A stretch of DNA of 64,000 nucleotides from Natronolimnohabitans innermongolicus JCM 12255 (GTDB lineage: Archaea; Halobacteriota; Halobacteria; Halobacteriales; Natrialbaceae): positions 62,265 through 126,264 of the forward strand of contig NZ_AOHZ01000081.1 in the NCBI RefSeq assembly GCF_000337215.1. Reading direction: 5' to 3'. The translations under genes were made by a program, and so were the position numbers. The notes beneath the pieces were generated by a model, which saw only the letters and a program-made list of their open reading frames with translations, made no database searches and was not told where the DNA came from. Of the stretch, positions 49,640 through 58,136 are shown piece after piece (positions within the stretch are counted from its first letter, which is position 1; each line of letters opens with the position of its first letter).

Positions 49640-50767
49640 ATGAGTGTTACCGAATACCACCGAACGCTCGGGATCGGCGAGGGGGCCTTCCGAACCCTCG
49701 AGTCGAACCTCGAGCGCCGCGAGTACGAGGGTCGGTCGTACCGCCACCTTCCGGACCACCGACAGGGCGTCGAGCGCGGCACCGCGTTACTCGACGGCGC
49801 GGTCGTCCGCGGCTTCCCGAAGGTCCCGCGGGCGCTCGTCCTCGGGACGGGTATTCCGGCGCAGTTCGCGGCCGACACCGCCGAAATCGCGGTCGAGGAG
49901 AAGCTAAACGGCTACAACGTTCGAGTGGCCCGGGTCGACGGCGACGTGCTCGCGTTCACCCGCAGCGGGATGATCTGCCCGTTCACGACCCGACTCGTCG
50001 AGCGACGGCTGGACCTCGAGGCGCTCTTCGACGCCCACCCCGAGGCGATGGTTTGCGGCGAGATGGTCGGGCCGGAGAATCCCTACACGGCCCACGACTA
50101 CCCCGAAATCGACTCGCTCGCGTTTCGGGCGTTCGACTGGCGCGACCGCGAGACGGGCGAACCCCTGCCGGTCGAGATGCGCCGCGAGCGCTACGATCGG
50201 TTCGGCGTTCCGCAGGTTCGACTGTTCGGGACGTACGCCGTCGAGGACGCCGCAAGCTGGGTCAGACCGATCGTCGACGCGCTCGACGACGAGGGGCGGG
50301 AAGGCGTCGTGATGAAGTCGACCGACGGTCGGACGCAACTCAAGTACACGACCGCGGCCGCGAACCGCGGCGACCTCGCGTACGCCTTCTCGTTGCCGTT
50401 CGACTACGGGCGATCGTTCGTGTTCCGCCGGCTCGTCCGCGAGGCGTTCCAGAGCGTCGAGTGGGACGAGTCCGACGCGGCCGCGCGCGAGCGCGCCCAC
50501 GATCTGGGTGAGGCGATCTTGCTCTCGATGCGGGAGACGATCGACGCTGTCGACGAGGGCGCCGACGCCGGCGACCGTCACACCGTCCGTGCCGCCCCGG
50601 AGGCCGTCGACGCCCTGCTCGAGCACCTCTGCAATCAGGGACTCGACCTCGAGATCGAAGCCGATCGCCGCGAGGACGGCGACCGCGTCTGTACGTTCCT
50701 GAAGCGGACGCAATCGACCACCGACAAGACGCGAAACTACCTCGAGGGGCACATCGTTCGGGAGTGA
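49640..50767 (+). CDS. ATP-dependent RNA ligase (archaeal Rnl3 type)
   Basis: A 375-residue nucleotidyltransferase. The adenylated Lys is in VEEKLNGYNVRV (motif I KxNG, K88). PEAMVCGEMVGPENPYTAHD (motif III/IIIa region), EGVVMKSTDGRTQLKYTTAAA (motif IV EGVV and motif V KYT) are intact. The C-terminal domain (ESDAAARERAHDLGEAILLS onward) is the extra dimerisation region of archaeal Rnl3 ligases such as MthRnl, which close RNA circles. ATG at 49640 is ~27 bp after a T-rich TATA-like CGTTTTTTGCC. The RNA ligase partner gene is nearby. Confidence 0.93.
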   Translation: MSVTEYHRTLGIGEGAFRTLESNLERREYEGRSYRHLPDHRQGVERGTALLDGAVVRGFPKVPRALVLGTGIPAQFAADTAEIAVEEKLNGYNVRVARVDGDVLAFTRSGMICPFTTRLVERRLDLEALFDAHPEAMVCGEMVGPENPYTAHDYPEIDSLAFRAFDWRDRETGEPLPVEMRRERYDRFGVPQVRLFGTYAVEDAASWVRPIVDALDDEGREGVVMKSTDGRTQLKYTTAAANRGDLAYAFSLPFDYGRSFVFRRLVREAFQSVEWDESDAAARERAHDLGEAILLSMRETIDAVDEGADAGDRHTVRAAPEAVDALLEHLCNQGLDLEIEADRREDGDRVCTFLKRTQSTTDKTRNYLEGHIVRE

Positions 50768-50945
50768 GACGGTCTGCTGTACCACTGTACCGGCGCAATC
50801 GCAGGACGTGTCGCGGGTGCGCCGGAACTGACGGACGGTCGTCCGTACGAGCGCGAGGTCGGGACTCGAGCGAACGCGGTCGGAAGGCGGTCGCTGGGAT
50901 ACCCTTCAACTGTCTCCGGACGATAGTCGAGACGGGAGTCCACCG

Positions 50946-52181
50946 ATGTCCACGCCAGAGTACACCCGACGATCCCTGCTCGCGGCCGGCGCGACGGCGG
51001 GCGCGCTCTCCGTCGCGGGCTGTACGAGTCTGCTCGACGACGAGGACGATTTCCCCGGCGAGGTCGAGACCGTCGTCGACGGGCTGGCCCACCCCTGGGC
51101 CCTCGAATTCGTGCCGGACGAGCCGTGGCTGCTCGTGACGGAACGGGAGGGAGCGCTGCGCCTGATCGATAGGGAAGAAGACGAGGCTGCAACGATCGAT
51201 GGCACGCCGGACGTCTTCGCCGAGGGTCAGGGCGGACTGCTCGACGTCGCCCTCCACCCCGATTTCGACGAGGAGCCCTGGGTCTACCTGACCTACGCCG
51301 CGACGAACGACGACGGCGAGTCGGCGACGCACCTCGGCCGCGGCCGACTCGAGGTCGACGACGACGGCGAGGGCGGTGCCCTCGAGGAGTTCGAGGAACT
51401 CCACGTCGCGGAGCCGTTCGTCGAGGACAGCGGCCACTTCGGCTCGCGTGCGGTTTTCGGTCCCGACGGCGCACTCTACGTGACGACCGGCGACCGGCAA
51501 TTCAAGGATTTCGGCCCGGAGCACGTTTCCCAGGACCCGACGAACGAACTCGGCGCGACGCTGCGCCTCGAGCCGGACGGGTCGGTTCCGGACGACAACC
51601 CGTTCGTCGACAGCGAGGGGACGGAACTCCCTCGAGCAGACGGCGACGCCGTCGACGGGGACGACGTAGAAGACGCGATCTACAGCTACGGCCATCGGAA
51701 CGTCCAGGGGATGACCGTCCACCCGGAGACCGACGAGATCTGGCAGAGCGAGCACGGCGAGGAGGACGGCGACGAACTCAACGTCCTCGAGGAAGGCGGC
51801 AACTACGGCTGGCCGATCGCCCACACCGGCTGCGAGTACGGCACCGACGAGCCGGTCGGCGACGACCCCTTCGACGACGACGATATCGTCGATCCGGTCT
51901 ACTACTGGGAGTGCAACAGCGGCGGGTTTCCGCCCGCCGGAATGACCTTCTACGACGGCGACGCCTTCGAAGATTGGCAGGGCGACCTGTTCGTCGGCAA
52001 CCTGGCCGGCGAGTACCTCGGACGGTTCAGCGTCGACGGCACCGACGTCGAGGAGACCGATCAGTTACTCGAAACCCGCGGCTGGCGGATCCGCGACGTG
52101 GCCGTCGCGCCCGATACCGACTACATCTACGTCGCCGTCGACGACGCCGACGCGCCGATCGTCAGGCTCGTGCCGGAGTAA
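50946..52181 (+). CDS. Tat-exported PQQ-dependent sugar dehydrogenase family protein
   Basis: A 411-residue glucose/sorbosone dehydrogenase-type beta-propeller. YTRRSLLAAGATAGALSVAGC is a Tat lipoprotein signal with Cys at ~26. HPWALEFVPDEPWLLVTERE and GGLLDVALHPDFDEEPWVYL follow, then HFGSRAVFGPDGALYVTTGD, YSYGHRNVQGMTVHPETDEI and GEEDGDELNVLEEGGNYGWP, which hold the PQQ- and Ca-binding loops of this family. It probably oxidises sugars or aldoses outside the cell, if PQQ is available; the cofactor source is not visible here. Monocistronic. Confidence 0.9.
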   Translation: MSTPEYTRRSLLAAGATAGALSVAGCTSLLDDEDDFPGEVETVVDGLAHPWALEFVPDEPWLLVTEREGALRLIDREEDEAATIDGTPDVFAEGQGGLLDVALHPDFDEEPWVYLTYAATNDDGESATHLGRGRLEVDDDGEGGALEEFEELHVAEPFVEDSGHFGSRAVFGPDGALYVTTGDRQFKDFGPEHVSQDPTNELGATLRLEPDGSVPDDNPFVDSEGTELPRADGDAVDGDDVEDAIYSYGHRNVQGMTVHPETDEIWQSEHGEEDGDELNVLEEGGNYGWPIAHTGCEYGTDEPVGDDPFDDDDIVDPVYYWECNSGGFPPAGMTFYDGDAFEDWQGDLFVGNLAGEYLGRFSVDGTDVEETDQLLETRGWRIRDVAVAPDTDYIYVAVDDADAPIVRLVPE

Positions 52182-52233
52182 CCGGAGCAACGAAGCTAAC
52201 TCCTGATTCGAGTGGCGCCCCCAAAGCGAGCGG

Positions 52234-52917
52234 CTACGATCGCTCCGCGACGATCTCTTCGATCCGATCGCCGCCGCTATCGACGTAGCCGCCGTGATAA
52301 CAGACGACGTGTTCGATCCCGCGACTCGAGAGCGCCTCGAGCGAGCCGTACGCGCGATCCATATCCGGCGTGAACTCCGGCTTCGGCCCCGAAAGCGGCT
52401 CGTCACCGTCGGAGACGAGTGCGTCGCCCGCGATTAAGAGCCCGTCTTCCGGAAAGTGCAGCGACACGTGTCCGGGCGTGTGGCCGGGCGTCTCGACGAT
52501 CTCCATCGGCCCCGCGAGCGTCGGAATGCGGACGCCGCCGACCACCTCGAGGTCGACGTCGACCGGCGGGTACCGATCCCCGTCGCCTTTGATCGGATCG
52601 CGCTCGCCCGTGAGATACGGCGCTTCCTCGGGGTGGGTCGCGACGACCGCGTCGACGGCCTCGAGCAGGTCAGCGAGGCCGCCGACGTGGTCGCCGTCGT
52701 GGTGGGTCGCGAGGACGAGCCAGACGTCCTCGAGTTCGTAGCCGAGCGAACGAAGGTGCGTTCGGAGCCCGTCGACCGCGTTCGCCGGGCCGACGTCGAT
52801 CAGAACGGGCCCGCGCTCGGTCTCGACGAGCGTCGGGGTGACCGTGAGTTCTCGACCGCCGTACTCGATCGTCAGCGGGAGCGTGTGGACGCCCGCATCG
52901 CGCTGGTCGTCTTCCAT
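52234..52917 (-). CDS. Metallo-beta-lactamase fold hydrolase
   Basis: A 227-residue MBL protein. The zinc motif is LATHHDGDHVGGLADLLEA (~residues 72-90; HxHxDH-like with THHDGDH), with a later His in VETPGHTPGHVSLHFPED and Asp in LLIAGDALVSDGDEPL; C-terminal HVVCYHGGYV supplies the last His. The layout is of glyoxalase II-like hydrolases; the substrate cannot be told. ATG at 52917 excludes ~56 upstream residues that would run through an AT-rich promoter. Divergent from the terpene-synthase-like gene. Confidence 0.88.
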   Translation of the reverse strand: MEDDQRDAGVHTLPLTIEYGGRELTVTPTLVETERGPVLIDVGPANAVDGLRTHLRSLGYELEDVWLVLATHHDGDHVGGLADLLEAVDAVVATHPEEAPYLTGERDPIKGDGDRYPPVDVDLEVVGGVRIPTLAGPMEIVETPGHTPGHVSLHFPEDGLLIAGDALVSDGDEPLSGPKPEFTPDMDRAYGSLEALSSRGIEHVVCYHGGYVDSGGDRIEEIVAERS

Positions 52918-53036
52918 ACGCGCCCTGTTTCGGTCCGGAACGAAAATCGTGTCCGTTCTCGGCGGCGACCGAAGGCTGTTCACGCCGAGCCATGCCATAA
53001 TATTGATTATATTCTCAATTATAATAAGAAACAAGA

Positions 53037-53046
53037 TATATTTATT
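53037..53046 (+). promoter_or_regulatory. TATA box of the terpene-synthase-like gene
   Basis: TATATTTATT within a 70-bp AT-rich tract (52990-53050), unusual for this GC-rich chromosome, lies ~25 bp before ATG 53069, predicting a leaderless mRNA. Confidence 0.6.
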
Positions 53047-53068
53047 TTCGGCCGTGTACAGTAGTCCA

Positions 53069-54064
53069 ATGAGCGTAAACGTCACGTTCCCAACACTCGA
53101 GGTCGAGTCGGATCCGTTCGCGGATGCGCCGACGCGGACCCTCTCGGAGACGATCCAGCCCTTCGCTGACGCCTACGACGAGCGCATCGGCGACCGCGAC
53201 CGGACGACCTGGCGATGGTTCGATCGCGTCGAATCCGAGTTCCGACTCTCCTGTCTCGACGAAGCCCACGCCCAACGCGCCCGTGACGCCAAGGTGCTCG
53301 CGACGATGTTCATCACCGTCGTCGACGACGTCGCCGAACGCCACGGCGACCGGAAGACCCTCGAGGAACTCCTCACGGTTCCGTTCGAGAGCCGCCCCGC
53401 GGAACCGACCCGCGACGGCGTCGACGGCGAGTACGTGCGGTTCCAGCAGGAGCTCTGGGACGGGCTACTGGCGCTCTACGACCAGAGTCCGCGGGCCCCG
53501 GCGTTCGAAGATCTGTTACGGTTCGACGTCCGACAGGCCCTGCAGTCGGTCGATTACTCATCACTCATCGCTGACCGCCCCGGCCTCGCCGGCGAACGCG
53601 AACTCTGGACGTACGACGCGCACAATATGATGATCTTCGTCTTCGCCGACATCGACCTCGCGAACAGCCCTGCCTTCGACGCAGGCGAACTCGCCGCCAT
53701 CCGAACCGTCGTCGATCGAACCCAGCGGATGGCCCGCATCGGCAACTGGATCGGGACCTGGGAACGGGAACTCGCCGAAGGCGACTACAGCTCCGGCGTC
53801 GTCGTCCGCGCCCTCGAGTCGGGGCTCGTCTCGGAAACCGAACTCCGGGCGATTCACCAGTCTCCGACCGAGTCGACCGTCGAGCCGGTCGTCGACCGGA
53901 TCCGCGACTCGGAGATCGAGGCCGCGTTCGTCGACCGGTGGTGCCAGGAGTACGACGCGGCCGTGGCGTACGCCGACGACGTCGACTCCGTCGACGTGTG
54001 CGACTACGTCGAGAGCTTCGAACCGATCTTTCGCTCACAGCTCGCACGTCGGCCCTCGGACTGA
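53069..54064 (+). CDS. Class I terpene-synthase-like protein
   Basis: A 331-residue all-helical acidic protein. Two features match class I terpene cyclases: ATMFITVVDDVAERHGD, with DDxxE at residues 86-90, and IGNWIGTWERELAEGDY, with N226-x3-T230-x3-E234 in NSE spacing. Arg177, 49 residues before, could be a pyrophosphate sensor. The NSE motif lacks its usual Asp (Trp227 instead). The overall length also fits. The substrate could be farnesyl or geranylgeranyl diphosphate. No prenyltransferase or oxygenase lies nearby. A strong AT-rich promoter precedes it, so it is probably well expressed. An isoprenoid function is inferred from motifs only. Confidence 0.6.
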   Translation: MSVNVTFPTLEVESDPFADAPTRTLSETIQPFADAYDERIGDRDRTTWRWFDRVESEFRLSCLDEAHAQRARDAKVLATMFITVVDDVAERHGDRKTLEELLTVPFESRPAEPTRDGVDGEYVRFQQELWDGLLALYDQSPRAPAFEDLLRFDVRQALQSVDYSSLIADRPGLAGERELWTYDAHNMMIFVFADIDLANSPAFDAGELAAIRTVVDRTQRMARIGNWIGTWERELAEGDYSSGVVVRALESGLVSETELRAIHQSPTESTVEPVVDRIRDSEIEAAFVDRWCQEYDAAVAYADDVDSVDVCDYVESFEPIFRSQLARRPSD

Positions 54065-54184
54065 GCGACGCGCGGGGTGTAACGGCGGGACGGTCACAGC
54101 GGGGCGATCACGGCGGACGAGCACCGGCGGCCGGTCGCAGTCCCATGCCCCTGTTTCACACCCCAATGATCAACAAAGAAAAGT

Positions 54185-54192
54185 CTATATGG
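54185..54192 (+). promoter_or_regulatory. TATA-like box of the PLD-like gene
   Basis: CTATATGG lies about 55 bp before ATG 54247 and would give an ~30-nt leader; it argues against the earlier start at 54146. Confidence 0.45.
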
Positions 54193-54246
54193 GAACAGCA
54201 TCGAGGTCACCGATACGAAACGTCCCAGCTGCGGACGGTGCCCTCC

Positions 54247-54888
54247 ATGGAATTAATTAGCAATCAGAGCGGTGATACGCGAGTCACGGACGGTATCACC
54301 CAACTTTTCGACGAGGACGGAACGGTCTACCTCGTGACCGGCTACTTTACTAACAGTGCCTACAGACTCATTCGTCCCGATATCGAGCACTTTCTGGAGC
54401 GATCCCCGGAGAACGAACTTGTCGTCGTCGTGAGCCCGACGGCCGACCAGTTCACGCCCGAAATCGCCCGCGACCTCCGTCGTCTCGACGACGGCGACGA
54501 GCGGATTCAGCTGTACAAGTATCCACACGGCTGTCTCCACGCGAAGCTCTACGTTCGAACCGGCGACCATCCGATGGCGATGGTCGGCTCGGTGAACCTG
54601 ACGCGGGTCGCCTTCGAGCAGAATATCGAACTGAGCGTCCTCGTCGAACCGGACGACGGCGACGAGGCCGAGATCGAACCGTTCCTCGAGTGGACCGAAG
54701 GACTCCTCTCGATCTGCGAGCCGTTTCGCTATCGCGATACGTTCCGGCCGGTGATGCTGTTTAACACCGTCACCGTGTGGACGAACAAGGCCCGACTGCT
54801 CTCCGGGCGGACGATCGTTCAACAGCCGTCGACGTACGTCGTGCTCGTCCTGTTGGGACTGTTCGTTATGCTGTCCCTGGCGACGTGA
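54247..54888 (+). CDS. Phospholipase D-like protein with C-terminal membrane anchor
   Basis: A 213-residue protein with one HKD-type motif: HAKLYV (H98, K100) and GSVNLTRVAFEQNIELSV, where N117 and E128 complete a single PLD half-site. It is shorter than two-domain PLDs, so activity would need a dimer. The C-terminus (TYVVLVLLGLFVMLSLAT) is a membrane anchor, placing the catalytic part in the cytoplasm or outside depending on topology. It runs 8 nt before a PAP2 phosphatase gene, hence probably one unit for lipid cleavage or turnover. ATG at 54247 chosen; 54146 would place the promoter inside the gene. Confidence 0.7.
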   Translation: MELISNQSGDTRVTDGITQLFDEDGTVYLVTGYFTNSAYRLIRPDIEHFLERSPENELVVVVSPTADQFTPEIARDLRRLDDGDERIQLYKYPHGCLHAKLYVRTGDHPMAMVGSVNLTRVAFEQNIELSVLVEPDDGDEAEIEPFLEWTEGLLSICEPFRYRDTFRPVMLFNTVTVWTNKARLLSGRTIVQQPSTYVVLVLLGLFVMLSLAT

Positions 54889-54896
54889 GGTGGCCG

Positions 54897-55628
54897 ATGA
54901 CGCGTGGATTCGGTGAAGTCGACCTGTTGCAAGAGTTCGTCCCGGACGCGCTCGCGTTCCCGGTCGCGATGGCGACCCAGCTCGGCGCGATCTGGTTCGC
55001 ACTGGTGATCATCGCCTGCGTCTACCGGTTTCACGACCGCGAAGATGCCGTCGTGATCGGCGGATTGCTCGTCGCCGGAACCGGAATCTGGCGGACGATC
55101 AAAATCGTCGCACCGGTCCCCCGTCCCGAACAGCCGCTGGTCGCCCTCGAGTCGCTGCCGACGCTCCTCCAGCCGCTGTTCGAACTGGCCGTCGTCGACA
55201 GCGGCGCCGGCTTTCCGAGCGGCCACGCCGTGACGACGACGGTGATCTACCTCTCGCTGGCGCGGTATCTCTCCGTTGGGACCCGACTCCAGCGGTATCT
55301 GGGCGCGTTCTCGATGGTCTCGCTCGTCGGCCTGACGCGAATCACGCTCGGCGTCCACTACCTCGTCGACGTCGTCGCCGGCGCGCTGATCGGGAACACG
55401 CTGCTCCTGTCGGCCCACTGGCTCGCGGCGCGGGCGCCCGACCACCGCGTCTCGATCGCGCTCTCGCTCGGCGTCTGTTCGGCGTCGATCTGCCTGCTCG
55501 CGAACCTGCTCGTCGGGCCGTTCGGACTCTGGGAGGTCGCCCTCTTCGCCGGCGGCGTCGGGGGCTACGTCTGGTGGCACTTCATCGCCGTCGATCGTCG
55601 TCCGATCGGATTCGGCGAGCCGTCGTGA
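54897..55628 (+). CDS. PAP2-type membrane phosphatase
   Basis: A 243-residue protein with about six membrane helices. The three PAP2 motifs are complete: KIVAPVPRP (KxxxxxxRP), GAGFPSGHAVTT (PSGH) and LTRITLGVHYLVDVVAG (SRxxxxxHxxxD with Thr for Ser). PAP2 enzymes dephosphorylate lipid phosphates such as phosphatidate or polyprenyl pyrophosphate. Its ATG comes 8 nt after the PLD-like gene's stop. Together they could turn a phospholipid head group into a neutral lipid; a dolichyl-diphosphate substrate is also possible. Confidence 0.85.
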   Translation: MTRGFGEVDLLQEFVPDALAFPVAMATQLGAIWFALVIIACVYRFHDREDAVVIGGLLVAGTGIWRTIKIVAPVPRPEQPLVALESLPTLLQPLFELAVVDSGAGFPSGHAVTTTVIYLSLARYLSVGTRLQRYLGAFSMVSLVGLTRITLGVHYLVDVVAGALIGNTLLLSAHWLAARAPDHRVSIALSLGVCSASICLLANLLVGPFGLWEVALFAGGVGGYVWWHFIAVDRRPIGFGEPS

Positions 55629-55646
55629 GCCGCCGGTCGACGCTCG

Positions 55647-56336
55647 TCACTGCGTCGTCGTCCGTTGGTTCGACTCGACGACCGGCTCCGAGACGACGTG
55701 CTTGACGAGTTTCGCCTCGATCTTCCGGAGGTGCTCGCCGACGGTGCCGCCGGCGAGGTCGACCTCGCTGCCGATCTTCTCGTACGTTGTCTCGCGCGGG
55801 GAGCCGTAGTAGCCGAGATCGATCGCCGTCTCGAACAGCCGGCGCTGTGTCGGCGTGAGCTTCGCGAGAAACACGTTTTCTTCGGGCTCGAAGGGCTGTT
55901 TCGTCTCGAGCGTGACGGAAACGTCGTCGGGAACGGCCGCCAGCGCCTGCTGAAACGCGTCTTCGGTGGCGACGACCGTTACCTGTAGATCGCCGTCGCG
56001 GGTGTAGGTCATCGGCGGATCGACGAAGACGGGATGCGCTCGCGAGATACCGAGCAGATCGTCGACGGTCTCGGTGAGTTCGCATTCGGCACAGACGAAG
56101 ATGCGGCCGTCGAACGCCTCGATCCAGTACCCGAGCGAGTCGAGTTCGGCCTCGAGGACGGTTTCGGCTCGCTCGCGATCGCCGGCGAGTTCGTAGAGCA
56201 CCACTCCCCAATCGTCGTCGAGACGGCGGACGCGATGGATCGCGACGCGACGCACTCCCTCCGTCCGCTCGAGTCGCTCCTCGAACGGGTGAAACCACCC
56301 CGTCGGCGGAGAGAGTCGAACGTCGTAGTGGCGCAT
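55647..56336 (-). CDS. HTH-10 (Bat-type) transcriptional regulator
   Basis: A 229-residue regulator. N-terminal part MRHYDVRLSPPTGWFHPFEE, with an internal VCAECELTETVDDLLGISR, is a haloarchaeal sensor region. The C-terminal HTH-10 has LTPTQRRLFETAIDLGYYGS and LAGGTVGEHLRKIEAKLVKH. Convergent with the PAP2 gene (18 bp) and divergent from rpl21e. Which genes it controls is unknown; the single CxxC-free sensor with two Cys (VCAEC) may sense redox or metal. ATG at 56336. Confidence 0.85.
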   Translation of the reverse strand: MRHYDVRLSPPTGWFHPFEERLERTEGVRRVAIHRVRRLDDDWGVVLYELAGDRERAETVLEAELDSLGYWIEAFDGRIFVCAECELTETVDDLLGISRAHPVFVDPPMTYTRDGDLQVTVVATEDAFQQALAAVPDDVSVTLETKQPFEPEENVFLAKLTPTQRRLFETAIDLGYYGSPRETTYEKIGSEVDLAGGTVGEHLRKIEAKLVKHVVSEPVVESNQRTTTQ

Positions 56337-56533
56337 ACCACCGTTACTGGAGCGCACGCTGATAATTATCCGTCGGCAAACGGATCGTTAGCACGCCCTT
56401 TCCACCGAACGAAATCGACGGACGCAATGACGACGCGGACTCGAAACGGCGCGATACGAGAGACGTGGACCGCGCTCGTCACGACCGGGCGGTCGCCGGT
56501 CTCGCGACGAAATCGGTGGCCGGAAGACGTGCG

Positions 56534-56541
56534 TTTTATAA
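56534..56541 (+). promoter_or_regulatory. TATA box of rpl21e
   Basis: TTTTATAA 30 bp before the ATG at 56571; classical position. Confidence 0.65.
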
Positions 56542-56570
56542 CCGTCACCGCGTAAGAGGGTCGTACGACT

Positions 56571-56879
56571 ATGCCCCACTCTAATGGCCCACGTCAGGGA
56601 ACGCGAGGCAAGCTATCGAACGATCCGCGCGAACGCGGCACCTCGCCGCCACAGCGAGCGATTCAGGAGTACGAAGAAGGCGAGAAGGTCCACCTGAAGA
56701 TCGACCCGAGCGTTCACAAGGGTCGCTTCCACCCGCGCTTCGACGGCCAGACCGGCGAAGTCGTCGGGAAACAGGGCGCCGCGTTCAAGGTCCAGATCAC
56801 GGACGGCGGAAAGGAGAAGACGCTGATCGTCACCGCCGCGCACCTGCGCGCCCAGAACCAGGAAAAGTCCCGGATCTGA
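56571..56879 (+). CDS. rpl21e: 50S ribosomal protein L21e
   Basis: A 102-residue basic ribosomal protein with the haloarchaeal opening [20 protein letters not shown] and the L21e core [20 protein letters not shown], then [18 protein letters not shown]. It starts the conserved cluster with rpoF and DUF655. Acidic adaptation is moderate, as usual for rRNA-binding proteins. Confidence 0.97.
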   Translation: MPHSNGPRQGTRGKLSNDPRERGTSPPQRAIQEYEEGEKVHLKIDPSVHKGRFHPRFDGQTGEVVGKQGAAFKVQITDGGKEKTLIVTAAHLRAQNQEKSRI

Positions 56880-56885
56880 GCCAGG

Positions 56886-57242
56886 ATGACGATCTTCAAA
56901 GAGATCGTCGACGAGGAGTTCCTGACGGTCTCGGAGACGAAGGAGCTGCTCGCCGACATCGAAGCCGAACGCGCGTTAGACGAAGACCGCGAGCTACCGT
57001 ACGAGCTCGCCCGCGCGATCGAACACGCCAACCGCTTTGCCGTCCTCGAGCCCGAGGAGGCCCAGCAGCTCGTCGACGACCTCCAGGAACTGGAGAAGAT
57101 CGACGAGCCGACGGCGTACAAGATCGCCAACCTCATGCCGCGCAACCGCGACGAGCTCCGTTCGGTGTTCGCACAGCAACGCTACTCGCTGTCCGGTGAC
57201 GAACTGGACGAGATTCTCAACGTCATCGCGCAGTACGCCTGA
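56886..57242 (+). CDS. rpoF: DNA-directed RNA polymerase subunit Rpo4 (RpoF)
   Basis: The 118-residue Rpb4 homologue forms the stalk with RpoE. MTIFKEIVDEEFLTVSETKE, LPYELARAIEHANRFA and MPRNRDELRSVFAQQRYSLS are typical, ending with the HRDC-like helices. Starts 6 nt after L21e, in the same operon. Confidence 0.95.
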   Translation: MTIFKEIVDEEFLTVSETKELLADIEAERALDEDRELPYELARAIEHANRFAVLEPEEAQQLVDDLQELEKIDEPTAYKIANLMPRNRDELRSVFAQQRYSLSGDELDEILNVIAQYA

Positions 57243-57255
57243 CGGCGGGCCGACT

Positions 57256-57264
57256 CTTTAAGTA
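57256..57264 (+). promoter_or_regulatory. Internal TATA-like box before the DUF655 gene
   Basis: CTTTAAGTA ~28 bp before ATG 57289, giving a possible separate leaderless transcript within the operon. Confidence 0.45.
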
Positions 57265-57288
57265 CGGCGTCGCCGTATGGTTATCTCA

Positions 57289-57885
57289 ATGACCGAATCC
57301 GATAGCGGCGGGGCGAACGTCCGTCGTGCAGTCGTACTGGATTACCTCGCACACGGGCTCTCGGGCGACAATCGTCCGCAGTACGAGAAGTCGCCGGCCG
57401 GCTACGCCCTCGAGACCGAAGATTTCGAGCTCTATCAGGTTGCCTTCGACGAAGAGGAACGGCTGACCATCGGGAGCGAGGTCGGCATCGAACCGCCGGA
57501 AGCGCGCGACGTCGTCACCGAGGCCCACAAGGTCGAGTACGAGGACCTCTCCTCGGGCGCCCAGTCGGAACTCGAGTACGTCGTCGCGGACCTCGTCGAG
57601 GAGGACGAAGAGCGGTTCGTCGACTTCTACAACGACGCCCAACCGATCACGCTGCGGCTCCACCAGCTGAATCTCCTGCCGGGGATCGGAAAGAAACTGC
57701 GCAACAGCATCTTAGACGAGCGCAAGCGCAAGCCCTTCGAGAGCTTCGAGGAACTCTCCGAGCGCGTCTCGGGGCTGCACGACCCCGACGAAATCCTCGT
57801 CGAACGCATCATCGAGGAGTTGCGCGACGACGATCTGAAGTACCAGACGTTCGTCGGGCGGCAGGAACAGGAACAGAATCAGTAG
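57289..57885 (+). CDS. DUF655 RNA-associated protein
   Basis: A 198-residue archaeal DUF655 protein. The N-terminal OB-like part has VLDYLAHGLSGDNRPQYEKS and AYALETEDFELYQVAFDEEE. The C-terminal helix-hairpin-helix LLPGIGKKLRNSILDERKRK, then FESFEELSERVSGLHDPDEI, is the nucleic-acid-binding part. Homologues sit between rpoF and ksgA in many archaea, so a role in ribosome assembly or RNA is likely. A 740-bp repeat-filled gap now separates it from ksgA. Confidence 0.92.
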   Translation: MTESDSGGANVRRAVVLDYLAHGLSGDNRPQYEKSPAGYALETEDFELYQVAFDEEERLTIGSEVGIEPPEARDVVTEAHKVEYEDLSSGAQSELEYVVADLVEEDEERFVDFYNDAQPITLRLHQLNLLPGIGKKLRNSILDERKRKPFESFEELSERVSGLHDPDEILVERIIEELRDDDLKYQTFVGRQEQEQNQ

Positions 57886-57968
57886 CTGCTTTTCGCGCGG
57901 CGAGGTGCAGCGGCGACACCGCCAGAAGCGTCGACTGGCCGCTGACACCGCTGTCTCGGGCACCGATC

Positions 57969-57982
57969 CCGAGTGCACTCGG
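57969..57982. repeat. Perfect 14-bp palindrome
   Basis: CCGAGTGCACTCGG, self-complementary over its whole length. Confidence 0.8.
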
Positions 57983-58006
57983 TCGGTGAGTACGGGTCGT
58001 ACACGT

Positions 58007-58048
58007 ACGTACCACACCGGACCGAGGGACATACCACACTGGACCGAG
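58007..58048 (+). repeat. Tandem repeat, two 20-bp units at 22-bp period
   Basis: ACGTACCACACCGGACCGAG at 58007-58026 and ACATACCACACTGGACCGAG at 58029-58048 differ at two positions. Confidence 0.75.
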
Positions 58049-58136
58049 AACCCGGCAGGCGGTGGCGCGCGCTGTCGATCGCGTCTGAACGAGAGTGAAG
58101 ACCGATCGACGACACCGTGCGAGGGGTGAAGCGAAC

